From Streptomyces sp. NRRL S-340 (lineage in GTDB: Bacteria; Actinomycetota; Actinomycetes; Streptomycetales; Streptomycetaceae): a stretch of DNA of 64,000 nucleotides. Under the pieces are notes generated by a model, which saw only the letters and a list, made by a program, of their open reading frames with translations, did not search any database and was not told where the DNA came from. A program made the position numbers and the translations under genes. The stretch covers positions 97,818 to 161,817 of the forward strand of contig NZ_JOIY01000036.1 in NCBI RefSeq assembly GCF_000720185.1, given 5' to 3'. Shown piece by piece: positions 7,942 to 15,461 of the stretch (the stretch's first letter is position 1; each line of letters starts with the position of its first letter).

Positions 7942-8658
7942 ATGATGTCCGTACCCCGTACGACCCGCCGTACCACCGCGCACCCCGTCCTCACCGACCC
8001 GCGCGTGGGCGCGCCCCTCTTCAGCACGTGGCGGGTGGGAACCCCCGAGCGGCAGCGGCAGACCGTCGAGGCCATCGCCGAGACCTGGACCCGCCGCCCC
8101 TGGCCCGCCCGCGACCTGCTCTCGTACCACGTCTACACCGGCGAGGACGGCTCCACGCTGCTCCACCACTCGCAGTGGGCGAGCGAGCAGGCGTTCGAGG
8201 CGTTCGTGAAGACCCACCGGGAGGAGCGGGTCGACGAGATCGACACCGCCGTCCCCGGCATCGAGCGGGTGCGGCTCGGCCGCTACCGGTACCACCGCGG
8301 TTCCGTCGGCCGTCCCGGACGGGTGCCCGGGAGCATCGTGATCGTGGACGTCGAGTTCGACGGCCCCGACCCCGGCCGGCAGCGCGCCTGGGCCGACGCG
8401 GTCCTCGAGGCCCTGGACGGGGAGCCGGACCCGCACCCCGGCGGGATCGCCGCCCACTTCCACCTGAGCACCGACGGCACACGGGTCCTGAACTACGCCG
8501 AGTGGGAGAGCGCCCGGGCGCACCGGGAAGCACTCGCGGCCCCGGGCGACGGCGTCGGGTCACCGACCGGACAGTGGAAGCGCGTCCAGACCTGGCCCGG
8601 CATCAAGAGCAGCACCGTCAGCCGCTACGAGCACGCGCTCGGGCTCGTCCCCGCCTGA
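7942..8658 (+). CDS. Antibiotic biosynthesis monooxygenase (ABM) domain protein
   Basis: A 238-residue protein with two ferredoxin-like ABM domains in tandem (about residues 20-110 and 120-225). Each has the family pattern of a beta strand ending in a Trp/His-containing stretch, such as LLHHSQWASEQAFEAF and VLNYAEWESARAHREAL. ABM proteins oxidise aromatic polyketides or act on quinone-like compounds. The start at 7942 is placed nine bases after GGAGG. It lies alone downstream of a SoxR-type promoter, so it is probably induced by redox-cycling metabolites. The substrate is unknown. Confidence 0.85.
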   Translation: MMSVPRTTRRTTAHPVLTDPRVGAPLFSTWRVGTPERQRQTVEAIAETWTRRPWPARDLLSYHVYTGEDGSTLLHHSQWASEQAFEAFVKTHREERVDEIDTAVPGIERVRLGRYRYHRGSVGRPGRVPGSIVIVDVEFDGPDPGRQRAWADAVLEALDGEPDPHPGGIAAHFHLSTDGTRVLNYAEWESARAHREALAAPGDGVGSPTGQWKRVQTWPGIKSSTVSRYEHALGLVPA

Positions 8659-8712
8659 AGCCGGCCGGCCCGGCCGCGGCCGGGCGCGTCGCCGCCCGGC
8701 CGCAGCCGCCCG

Positions 8713-10548
8713 CTACGGGCGCAGCCGCAGCACCTGCGGGTCGTGGTCGCTGATCTGGTCGTGGAACTCGGAGTTGATGTGCACGCTGTCGTAGTCGAAG
8801 CGGTGGCCGTGCCGGATCGAGGGGCTGATCAGGATCTGGTCCAGGACCTGCGCGTTGCCCTGGTAGTCGTACGTGTACCGCTCGCTCCTGGGCAGCGACT
8901 TGATCGCCGACCACAGCTCGCCGCGGCCCTCCAGGATCTGCGCGGTGCCGGAGAACTCGAAGTCGTTGATGTCACCGAGGGCGATCACGTCCGCGTTCCG
9001 CTGGACCTTCAGGATGTCCTTGACGAAGGAGTTCACCTCGGCGGCCTGGAGGTGGCGCTGCGTCTCCGAGCCGCGCACCGGCGGCTGGTACTGCGAGGTC
9101 AGCCCCTGGTCGCCGCCCTTGGACGCGAAGTGGTTGGCGATCACGAAGACCGTGCGGCCGTGGAAGACGAACTCGCCCGCCAGCGGCTTGCGGCTGGACT
9201 TCCAGGCCCCGCTCGCCGGGTCGACGCGGCCCGGGGAGGCGGTCAGGGCGGCCTTGCCGTGCACCCGGGTGACGCCGACGGCGGTGGTGGAGTCACCGCC
9301 GGGGCGGTCGGTGAAGGAGACCCGGGCCGGGTTGAACAGGAAGGCCTGGCGGATGTTGCCGCCGGGCTCGCCGCCGTCCTGGTCGTCGACCGGGTCGATG
9401 GAGCGCCACTCGTACCGCGGGCCGCCCGCCGCGACGATCGCGTCGATCAGTTTGGTCATCGTCACGCCCGCGGTGACCGTGCCGTCGTCGGTGGCGCCGT
9501 TGTCGTCCTGGATCTCCTCCAGCGACACGATGTCGGGCGAGCGCAGGTTGTGCACGATCGCCGAGGCGTGCGCCGCGAAGGTGGTGTCGGACGGGTCCAG
9601 GTTCTCCACGTTGTAGGTGGCCACCGCCAGCTCGCCACGGGACTGCGCGCGGGTCGTCTCGCGCCGCAGACCGCCGCTCTCCAGCGTGCCGAGCCGGTCG
9701 GCGACCAGCGTGTAGCCGCCGAACTGGTTGTAGTCCAGCGGGCCGGTGGTGGCGCCCGCGAGGGTGTCCCCGACGTCCGCCACGGGGAAGCCGGCGGTGG
9801 GGCCCAGCGACTGGATCTGGAGCCGGCCGGTGTTCTGGGAGTCGTAGGAGCCGTAGACCGTGCCGCCGCGCCGGGTGGCGTGCTCGTGCGGCTTCACCGT
9901 CACCCACAGCTCGGTGTACGGGTCGGTGGCGGTGACCACGCGGGCGTCCTGGACCTGGACGTTCATGCCCTCCAGCGACTCGTAGCGGTCCAGGGCGTAG
10001 TGATCGGGGCGCAGCGGCAGGGCGTTGACCGAGCCGTTCGCCGCGCTGTCGCCGGCCGGGGCGTAGGCCGCGGGCACCGACTCCGCGTCGAGGACGACCG
10101 GGGCCGGGACGGCGTTGCCGGCGGAGAGCACGGTGACGGCGGGCTTGGTGATCTCGGTGACCGACTGGTTGCCCGAGGAGGTGCCGCCGGGGACGTACTC
10201 GGAGACCGTGCCGGTGACCGTCACCGAGTCGCCCACGGCCGCCTTCGGGGCGGAGCTGGTGAAGACGAAGACGCCCTCGCTCGTGGCCGGGTCCGCGTCC
10301 GGGTCGGGGTCCTGCATCCAGAAGCCCTTCGAGGAGCCGTAGGTACGGACCCCGGTGACGATTCCGGCCACGTCGGAGACCTTCTGGCCGGCGTACGGGG
10401 AGATCCGGGTGGTGCCCTGGATGTCATGGATGCGCACTGAGTCCGCGTGCGCGGGCGCGGGGAGCACGATCATCTGGGTGACCGCCGCCGCGGAGCAGAC
10501 GGCGGCGACGGTCAGCGCGGCCAGCCGCGCGGAAGACTTGCTGGGCAA
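8713..10548 (-). CDS. Secreted endonuclease/exonuclease/phosphatase family protein
   Basis: A 611-residue exported phosphoesterase, likely an extracellular nuclease. The start is a TTG preceded by GGAGGG. A signal peptide covers about residues 1-35 (hydrophobic LAALTVAAVCSAAAVTQ, cleavage after APAHA). An N-terminal OB/LTD-like region precedes a C-terminal EEP domain from about residue 310, with catalytic signatures TYNVENLDPSD, LEEIQDD, IANHFASKGG, LGDINDFE and SDHDPQV, which bind the metal ion and phosphate. A promoter-like motif at 10666-10681 is shared with the acid phosphatase at 41996, and one GTTCACC, the PhoP-box core, lies near 10643-10649. Phosphate scavenging is therefore a reasonable guess. 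Confidence 0.88.
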   Translation of the reverse strand: MPSKSSARLAALTVAAVCSAAAVTQMIVLPAPAHADSVRIHDIQGTTRISPYAGQKVSDVAGIVTGVRTYGSSKGFWMQDPDPDADPATSEGVFVFTSSAPKAAVGDSVTVTGTVSEYVPGGTSSGNQSVTEITKPAVTVLSAGNAVPAPVVLDAESVPAAYAPAGDSAANGSVNALPLRPDHYALDRYESLEGMNVQVQDARVVTATDPYTELWVTVKPHEHATRRGGTVYGSYDSQNTGRLQIQSLGPTAGFPVADVGDTLAGATTGPLDYNQFGGYTLVADRLGTLESGGLRRETTRAQSRGELAVATYNVENLDPSDTTFAAHASAIVHNLRSPDIVSLEEIQDDNGATDDGTVTAGVTMTKLIDAIVAAGGPRYEWRSIDPVDDQDGGEPGGNIRQAFLFNPARVSFTDRPGGDSTTAVGVTRVHGKAALTASPGRVDPASGAWKSSRKPLAGEFVFHGRTVFVIANHFASKGGDQGLTSQYQPPVRGSETQRHLQAAEVNSFVKDILKVQRNADVIALGDINDFEFSGTAQILEGRGELWSAIKSLPRSERYTYDYQGNAQVLDQILISPSIRHGHRFDYDSVHINSEFHDQISDHDPQVLRLRP

Positions 10549-10665
10549 CGGAATCCCTCCGGGGACGTACAGGAGCGCCGGGACGAGGGTGGTGCGTGGA
10601 ACCGGACGCCGCGACCGGCGGGCGGCGCGGCGCGCAGAGCGGTCGGTGAACAGCTGCCCCCCGAA

Positions 10666-10681
10666 TTTCTACGCGCGTCAA
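10666..10681 (-). promoter_or_regulatory. TTGACGCGCGTAGAAA promoter motif
   Basis: Lies 118 bases upstream of the nuclease start, on its strand. Fifteen of the sixteen bases (TGACGCGCGTAGAAA) recur exactly at 41974-41988, before a secreted acid phosphatase. TAGAAA may be the -10. A chance match of 15 bases with six A/T positions in this GC-rich window is unlikely. Confidence 0.5.
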
Positions 10682-10854
10682 TCTCCTGCGCGGCCAGGGT
10701 GGTTGTCAAGGTTTCGGCCATGTACGCGAGGGGTCCGGCAGATGAACCGGTCGGCATGGGTGGAAATCCGTCTAGGCTGAGCGGTTGAGTCGTCAGGCTT
10801 TTTCGGCCCGGGGGGCGCGCACCCCCGGCCACCAGGTCCTAGGAGAACCAGTCG

Positions 10855-12324
10855 ATGTCAGACACGTCCCCGCTGCCGCCGGTGCGGCTGGCTTCCGAAC
10901 CGGAACTGGCCCGGGACGCCCTCGCCACCCCGCTCCTGTCCCGGGCCGCCCGGCTCGCCCGGTGGGCCGGACCCGCGACCCGGGTCGACGCCGGCGGCGC
11001 GCTGGTGCCGGAGCAACTGCCCGCCGCCGCCGGGGAACTGGGGCTCGACGGCGACGACGCGGCGGCCTGGGCGAGCGAGGCGTGGCGGCTGGCCGTCGAC
11101 ACCGGGCTCGTCGAGATCACCGACGAGGAGGAGGGCACCGTCACGGCGGGCGCGGAACTGCGGCTGCTCACCGGCGGCTCCCCGCACGACGTGCTCACCG
11201 TCTGGCTGTCCGCGCTGGACGCGGTCCTGGCCGACGCGAGCGTGCCCGACCTGGACGGCCTGATCGACGCGATGGACGAGGGCGGCGCCGTCGACCTCTC
11301 CACGCTGGACTGGGACCCGCAGGCCGAGGCGGAGTTCCTGGACGGGGTGCTCGCCAACCTGTACCTGCTCACCGTCGGCGAGGAGGGCCCCGCCGGCGCT
11401 CCCGTGCCGCTGCCCGCGCTCGCCGCCTCCATGATCGTGCCCAGCGACATGGGGGAGCCCACCGACGACATACTGGAACAGGTCTCCGACGCGATGATGC
11501 GGCTGGACGACCAGTTCCGGCTGCTGGAGCCGGTCGGGCTCGTCGACTACCGGCCGGTGGACGAGGCCCTTCTGGAGGACACCGGGGAGGCCGCGGACGG
11601 CGAGGGCGCGGAGCGGACGGGGGAGGCCGCCGGGACGCCGGTGACCGACGACGAGGTGGAGGTCGCCCGGTACGGCATGGTGCGGCTCACCCCGCTCGGC
11701 CTGTACGGCATGCGCGCCCGGCTCCTGGAGGCCGGCCACGACGCCCCGGCCGTCGGCGACCTCGCGGACAAGGGAGCGGACGCGCTGCTCGACGGCACCG
11801 CCGCCTTCCCGCCCGCCGCCACGCACGCCGAGACCGAGCAGTGGCTGGCGCGCCGCGAACCCCTGGCCGCCGCCCGCGAACTGCTCGCCGCGGCGCGCGG
11901 CACGGACGCCGGGGCCCCGCTGCGCCGTCTGCGCTGCCAGCAGGCGCTGTCCCTGGTGGGCGCCGTGGCCGAACCGGCGCTGCGCGAGGTGCTCGACGAC
12001 GCCGAACTGGGCGGTCTCGCCCGGGTCTGGCTGACCGAGCGCGGCCTTCCCGACGTGCCCCCGCCGACCCAGGACATGATCTTCTGGCTCACCATCGACA
12101 CCGTGGCCGCGCAACTGGCCGCCGAGGGCGAGTCCGACGAACTGCACGCACTGGTGCAGGGCCTCGCCGAGCAGCACAGCGGGTTCTTCGCCGCGGCCTG
12201 GCGGGTGGACCACCCGCGGACTGCGGACGTCCTGGAGGCCATGGGACGGCTGCACCCCGACAAGAAGATCGCGAAGGAGGCCCGCAAGGCGGCCTTCAAG
12301 GCGCGCTCCGCACAGGGCGGTTGA
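10855..12324 (+). CDS. Conserved hypothetical protein, acidic, 489 residues
   Basis: Intracellular protein with no signal peptide and no membrane segment. It is rich in Ala, Glu, Asp and Leu and looks largely helical. It ends with MGRLHPDKKIAKEARKAAFKARS, which resembles the last turn of HEAT-like repeats. No catalytic motif was found. The start has AGGAG about ten bases upstream, and a candidate -10 TAGGCT lies near 10772. The gene is directly upstream of the Y-RNA-like array, with no obvious functional link. Family unknown to me; reading frame and codon bias are clearly real. Confidence 0.8.
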   Translation: MSDTSPLPPVRLASEPELARDALATPLLSRAARLARWAGPATRVDAGGALVPEQLPAAAGELGLDGDDAAAWASEAWRLAVDTGLVEITDEEEGTVTAGAELRLLTGGSPHDVLTVWLSALDAVLADASVPDLDGLIDAMDEGGAVDLSTLDWDPQAEAEFLDGVLANLYLLTVGEEGPAGAPVPLPALAASMIVPSDMGEPTDDILEQVSDAMMRLDDQFRLLEPVGLVDYRPVDEALLEDTGEAADGEGAERTGEAAGTPVTDDEVEVARYGMVRLTPLGLYGMRARLLEAGHDAPAVGDLADKGADALLDGTAAFPPAATHAETEQWLARREPLAAARELLAAARGTDAGAPLRRLRCQQALSLVGAVAEPALREVLDDAELGGLARVWLTERGLPDVPPPTQDMIFWLTIDTVAAQLAAEGESDELHALVQGLAEQHSGFFAAAWRVDHPRTADVLEAMGRLHPDKKIAKEARKAAFKARSAQGG

Positions 12325-12411
12325 ACGAACCGGGGCGAACGCCTCCCCGGCCCGAGCACGGGCGAGCGGGCCGCGGAACAAATTCGTTCGCCCGGCCCGC
12401 GGTCTCCCTCC

Positions 12412-12417
12412 TAGAGT
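12412..12417 (+). promoter_or_regulatory. -10 element for the Y-RNA-like array
   Basis: TAGAGT fits the TANNNT pattern. A start 7-8 bases downstream would fall at 12424-12425, exactly where the terminal stem of the first Y-RNA-like gene begins. No convincing -35 was found. Confidence 0.5.
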
Positions 12418-12424
12418 GATGCAC

Positions 12425-12563
12425 GTCCAGGTGCGACAGGCAGGACCTACTTCCACTCATCATGGGGAGGCCGCGGGTTCGAATCCCGCCACCGGCACCA
12501 CGCGCCGGTGTAGCTCAGAGGCAGAGCACCACACGTCGGTTCAGCCGCCCTCGATCTCTGGAC
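12425..12563 (+). ncRNA. Y-RNA-like gene A with permuted tRNA-like module
   Basis: Ends pair as GTCCAG (12425-12430) with CTGGAC (12558-12563). Inside lies the conserved internal loop, GTGCG on the 5' side and GATCT on the 3' side, then an inner helix of GGC/GCC and ACC/GGT around a 3x3 loop. The central module reads T arm (GCGGG-TTCGAAT-CCCGC, 12473-12489), acceptor 3' strand CACCGGC (12490-12496), loop ACCACGC, acceptor 5' strand GCCGGTG (12504-12510), TA, D arm (GCTC-AGAGGCA-GAGC, 12513-12527). The 3' acceptor strand is followed by ACCA, like a tRNA 3' end. It lies upstream of the Ro60 gene. YrlA-type Y RNAs are known to carry tRNA-like modules; assignment here is by structure. Confidence 0.8.
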
Positions 12564-12580
12564 ACCGAAAGCTTCACGCA

Positions 12581-12651
12581 CCTCCCGGTGCGCCGGCCGC
12601 GGCTACTTCTTCGCACAGAATCCACGCCGCTGCCGAACTGATCTCGGGAGG
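12581..12651 (+). ncRNA. Y-RNA-like gene B, minimal form without tRNA-like module
   Basis: Ends pair as CCTCCCG (12581-12587) with CGGGAGG (12645-12651). The next bases are GTGCG on the 5' side and GATCT on the 3' side, as in copies A and C. The inner helix GGCCGCGGC (12595-12603) pairs with GCCGCTGCC (12626-12634) at eight of nine positions, with the mismatch where A and C also have a defect. It closes a loop that begins TACTTCTTC, shared with copy C. At 71 bases it retains the presumed Ro-binding stem but has no T or D arm. Confidence 0.7.
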
Positions 12652-12664
12652 CGCGGCTCATGGT

Positions 12665-12807
12665 GGGTGCCCGGTGCGCAGGCAACGGTTACTTCTTCCG
12701 GATCGGACGGTTGCGGGTTCGAGTCCCGTCATCGGCTCAGGGCCGGTGTAGCTCAACAGGCAGAGCATCTGACACAGTCCGTCGCCGACCCCTGATCTCG
12801 GGCACCC
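12665..12807 (+). ncRNA. Y-RNA-like gene C with permuted tRNA-like module
   Basis: Ends pair over nine bases, GGGTGCCCG (12665-12673) with CGGGCACCC (12799-12807). The GTGCG/GATCT internal loop follows. The inner helix GGCAACGG (12681-12688) pairs with CCGTCGCC (12779-12786) with one mismatch. A CGGAC/GTCCG helix (about 12704-12708 with 12777-12781) leads into the tRNA-like module: T arm 12713-12729 with loop TTCGAGT, acceptor 3' strand CATCGGC (12730-12736), loop TCAGG, acceptor 5' strand GCCGGTG (12742-12748), D arm GCTC-AACAGGCA-GAGC (12751-12766). Ro60 starts 67 bases downstream. Confidence 0.8.
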
Positions 12808-12874
12808 TCCTTCTGCCGCGCCTCCCTCCGGAACACCGCGAAAACACGGTGAAACGAATTCGGGGGAATTCACG

Positions 12875-14458
12875 ATGGCGCGATTCAACACCAGGACCGC
12901 CCGTCCGCAGCCCGTTTCCCGGGTGACGTCCACGGGGCGCGTGCTGCGCACCCACGAGGGCGGCCGGGGCCGGGAGCGGGACGCGCGCTCGGAACTCTTC
13001 CTGCTCGCGGTCTCCCACATGGTGTCGCAGCGGACCTTCTACGAGGACGGCGCCGACCGCGACGACCGGTTCGTGCGGCTCGTGCGCGAACTCGCCGTCA
13101 CCGACCCGGCCTGGACGGCCGGCCTGCTCGGCTGGCTGCGCGGCGAGGGCAACCTGCGCACCGCCGCGGTCGTGGGCGCCGCCGAGTACGTGCACGCCCG
13201 GCTGGCGGCGGGCGCGACCGATGGCCCCGCCAACCGGCAGGTCGTGGACTCGGTGCTGCGGCGGCCGGACGAGCCCGGTGAACTGCTGGCGTACTGGACG
13301 GCGACGTACGGGCGGGCCGTGCCCAAGCCCGTCAAGCGCGGGATCGCCGACGCCGTACGCCGGCTGTACCACGCCCGGTCGCTGCTGAAGTACGACACCG
13401 CCTCCAAGGGCTACCGCTTCGGCGACATCCTCAACCTCGTGCACGCGGTGCCCGACCCGGACAAGCCGGGGCAGGGCGAACTGTTCCGGTACGCGCTGGA
13501 CCGGCGGCACCACCCCGAGACGGCGGTGCCGCCGGCGTCCGACCCGGTGCTCACCGCGCACCGGGAGCTGATGGCGCTGCCGGTGGCCGAGCGGCGCGCG
13601 GTGGTCACCTCCGCCGACGGCGCCGAGCGGCTGGCCGCGGCGGGCCTGACCTGGGAGGCGCTGGCCGGCTGGCTGCAGGGCCCGATGGACCGGGCGGCCT
13701 GGGAGGCCGTCATCGGGTCCATGGGCGTGATGGCGCTCGTGCGCAACCTGCGCAACTTCGACCAGGCCGGCGTCTCGGACGAGGCCGCCGCACGGGTCGC
13801 GGCGAAGATCAGCGACCCGGAGCAGGTGGCCCGCTCACGGCAGTTCCCCTTCCGGTACCTGGCCGCCTACCAGCACGCGCCGTCGCTGCGCTGGGCGTAC
13901 CCGCTGGAGCAGGCGCTCGGCCACTCGCTGGCCAACGTGCCCGCGCTGCCGGGCCGGACGCTGGTGCTCGTGGACCGCTCGGGGTCGATGTTCTGGTCGC
14001 GGATGTCGGAGCGCTCCGAACTGAACCGGGCGGACGCGGCGGCCGTCTTCGGCACGGCGCTGGCGCTGCGCGCGGCGCACGCGGACCTCGTCCAGTTCGG
14101 GTCGTCGAGCGACCCGGTGCCCTTCCGGCGGGGCGAGTCGGTGCTGAAGATCCTGGACCGCTTCGGCGACCTCGGCGGCACCGACACCACCGAGGCGGTA
14201 CGGCGCCATTACCGGGGGCACGACCGGGTGCTGATCGTCACCGACGAGCAGTACGCCCCCAGCCGGCACGGCGACCCGACCGAGCAGATCCCGCCGCACG
14301 TGCCGGTCTACACCTGGAACCTCGCCGGGTACCGCGCGGGGCACGGGCCGTCCGGCCGGGACGGACGGCACACCTTCGGCGGCCTGTCGGACGCGGCCTT
14401 CCGGATGGTGCAGCTGCTCGAAGCCGGGCGGGACGCCGACTGGCCGTGGACCGGCTGA
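12875..14458 (+). CDS. rsr: Ro60-like RNA-binding protein (TROVE domain, Rsr)
   Basis: Ring-shaped RNA-binding protein that holds Y RNAs on its outer face and misfolded or decaying RNA in its central hole; in bacteria it works with exoribonucleases in RNA quality control and stress recovery. It has 527 residues, the normal Ro60 length. A helical TROVE/HEAT region covers about residues 15-355 and a von Willebrand A domain follows. The vWA metal site is seen as LVLVDRSGSMFW (Asp367, the DxSxS motif) with later TDTTE and IVTDEQY. The start has GGGGGA upstream. It lies directly after three Y-RNA-like genes, which supports the assignment strongly. Confidence 0.95.
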   Translation: MARFNTRTARPQPVSRVTSTGRVLRTHEGGRGRERDARSELFLLAVSHMVSQRTFYEDGADRDDRFVRLVRELAVTDPAWTAGLLGWLRGEGNLRTAAVVGAAEYVHARLAAGATDGPANRQVVDSVLRRPDEPGELLAYWTATYGRAVPKPVKRGIADAVRRLYHARSLLKYDTASKGYRFGDILNLVHAVPDPDKPGQGELFRYALDRRHHPETAVPPASDPVLTAHRELMALPVAERRAVVTSADGAERLAAAGLTWEALAGWLQGPMDRAAWEAVIGSMGVMALVRNLRNFDQAGVSDEAAARVAAKISDPEQVARSRQFPFRYLAAYQHAPSLRWAYPLEQALGHSLANVPALPGRTLVLVDRSGSMFWSRMSERSELNRADAAAVFGTALALRAAHADLVQFGSSSDPVPFRRGESVLKILDRFGDLGGTDTTEAVRRHYRGHDRVLIVTDEQYAPSRHGDPTEQIPPHVPVYTWNLAGYRAGHGPSGRDGRHTFGGLSDAAFRMVQLLEAGRDADWPWTG

Positions 14459-14499
14459 GGACGGGACCGACCGACCGGCTGAGCACGGGACCGCCGGCC

Positions 14500-14534
14500 C
14501 CCGGCCCCGGACGAGTCCGTCGTCCGGGGCCGGG
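14500..14534 (+). terminator. Terminator-like inverted repeat after rsr
   Basis: Perfect 15-bp stem (14500-14514 with 14520-14534) and a 5-base loop, 41 nt after the rsr stop. No T run. Confidence 0.7.
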
Positions 14535-14600
14535 CCCGCCCCCGCGTCCGGGGCTCCGGTAAATTACGGAGATGGTCCCCGGTTCGCGAGGAGGGTCTGG

Positions 14601-15179
14601 ATGACGCAGGTCAGGCCGATGCGCGCGGACGCCCGGCGCAACTACGAGCGGTTGCTCGAGGTGGCGGCGCGGGCCTTCGCCGAGCACGGGGAGAACGCGT
14701 CCCTCGACGACATCGCCAAGCGCGCCGGCGTCGGCTCCGGCACGTTGTACCGGCACTTCCCGAACCGGCAGGCGCTGCTGGAGGCGGCCTACGTCGACCG
14801 GATCGAGGCGATCGCCGCCCGCGCGGACGAGCTGGCGCGGGACCTGCCGCCGGGCGGGGCGCTGACGGCCTGGCTGGAGGAGCTGTGCGTCTGGACGATC
14901 CAGGTGCGCGGTCTGAAGGCGCTGCTCGGGTCGGCCGTCACGGACGGCAGCGCGGCGGCGGTCACGGTGTGCGGTACGTCGCTCAAGGGCGCCGCGGCCC
15001 GGCTGGCGGAGGCCGCGCAGCGGGAGGGGACCCTGCGGGCGGACCTGGAACCGCTCGAACTGCTGCGGCTGGCGCACGGCGTGGCGACGGCGTCCGAACT
15101 GGCCGACGGACAGCAGGCGGGGCAGGGGGCGCACATCCGGCGCTATCTGTCCCTGCTGCTGGAGGGCCTGCGGGCCTGA
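14601..15179 (+). CDS. TetR family transcriptional regulator
   Basis: A 192-residue repressor. The N-terminal helix-turn-helix spans about residues 10-55, with the recognition segment SLDDIAKRAGVGSGTLYRHFPN. The C-terminal domain resembles the SCO4008-type/TetR_C_33 class but this is not certain. GAGGAGG lies upstream of the ATG. No divergent partner gene exists; the downstream 280 bases (15180-15461) are GC-rich with no gene seen. Target and ligand are unknown. Confidence 0.85.
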   Translation: MTQVRPMRADARRNYERLLEVAARAFAEHGENASLDDIAKRAGVGSGTLYRHFPNRQALLEAAYVDRIEAIAARADELARDLPPGGALTAWLEELCVWTIQVRGLKALLGSAVTDGSAAAVTVCGTSLKGAAARLAEAAQREGTLRADLEPLELLRLAHGVATASELADGQQAGQGAHIRRYLSLLLEGLRA

Positions 15180-15461
15180 GCGCACCCGTGCCCGGCGGCG
15201 GTCACGGCAGGGGCGGGCGCGGCAGGGCACGGCAGGTGGGGGGCTCGGCCGGTCACGGGATCGGGCGGCCCGGTACGCCGGTGCCCGGGCCGCGGTGGCC
15301 GGCTCCCGGGAGGTGCCGGGGCCGCGGGGCCCGGGCGCAGCGTCTGGTCCGGTACCGGAGGGGCCCGGCTCCGGGTACGGCCAAGCACCGGCTCCGGGTG
15401 GCGGGCGTGCCGGCGCGGCGCGGGGCCAGGAGGTGCGCCGGGCACCGCGCCGCCGTGGTGC

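Noticed and set aside
6514..8523. Long minus-strand reading frame (over 600 codons) across the repeat array.
   Set aside because: It runs antisense to the DUF3618 and ABM genes, has no ribosome-binding site and a biased Arg/Pro/Ala composition that comes from GC-rich DNA.
8743..10440. Long plus-strand frame opposite the EEP nuclease.
   Set aside because: Val/Arg/Gly-rich shadow of a well-supported gene with catalytic motifs on the other strand.
10643..10649. PhoP box upstream of the nuclease.
   Set aside because: Only one GTTCACC is present; a PhoP site needs direct repeats of 11-base units, so the evidence is not sufficient for a separate feature.
12473..12527. Permuted tRNA gene that is processed into a working tRNA, as in some algae and archaea.
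   Set aside because: No anticodon loop can be formed after joining the ends, and the adjacent Ro60 gene and conserved outer stems favour a Y RNA.
12504..12736. A linear tRNA gene with a long intron, using the D arm of copy A and the T arm of copy C.
   Set aside because: No anticodon stem pairs across the gap, the gap would contain a whole other structured RNA, and each copy already supplies its own T and D arms in permuted order inside a closed stem.
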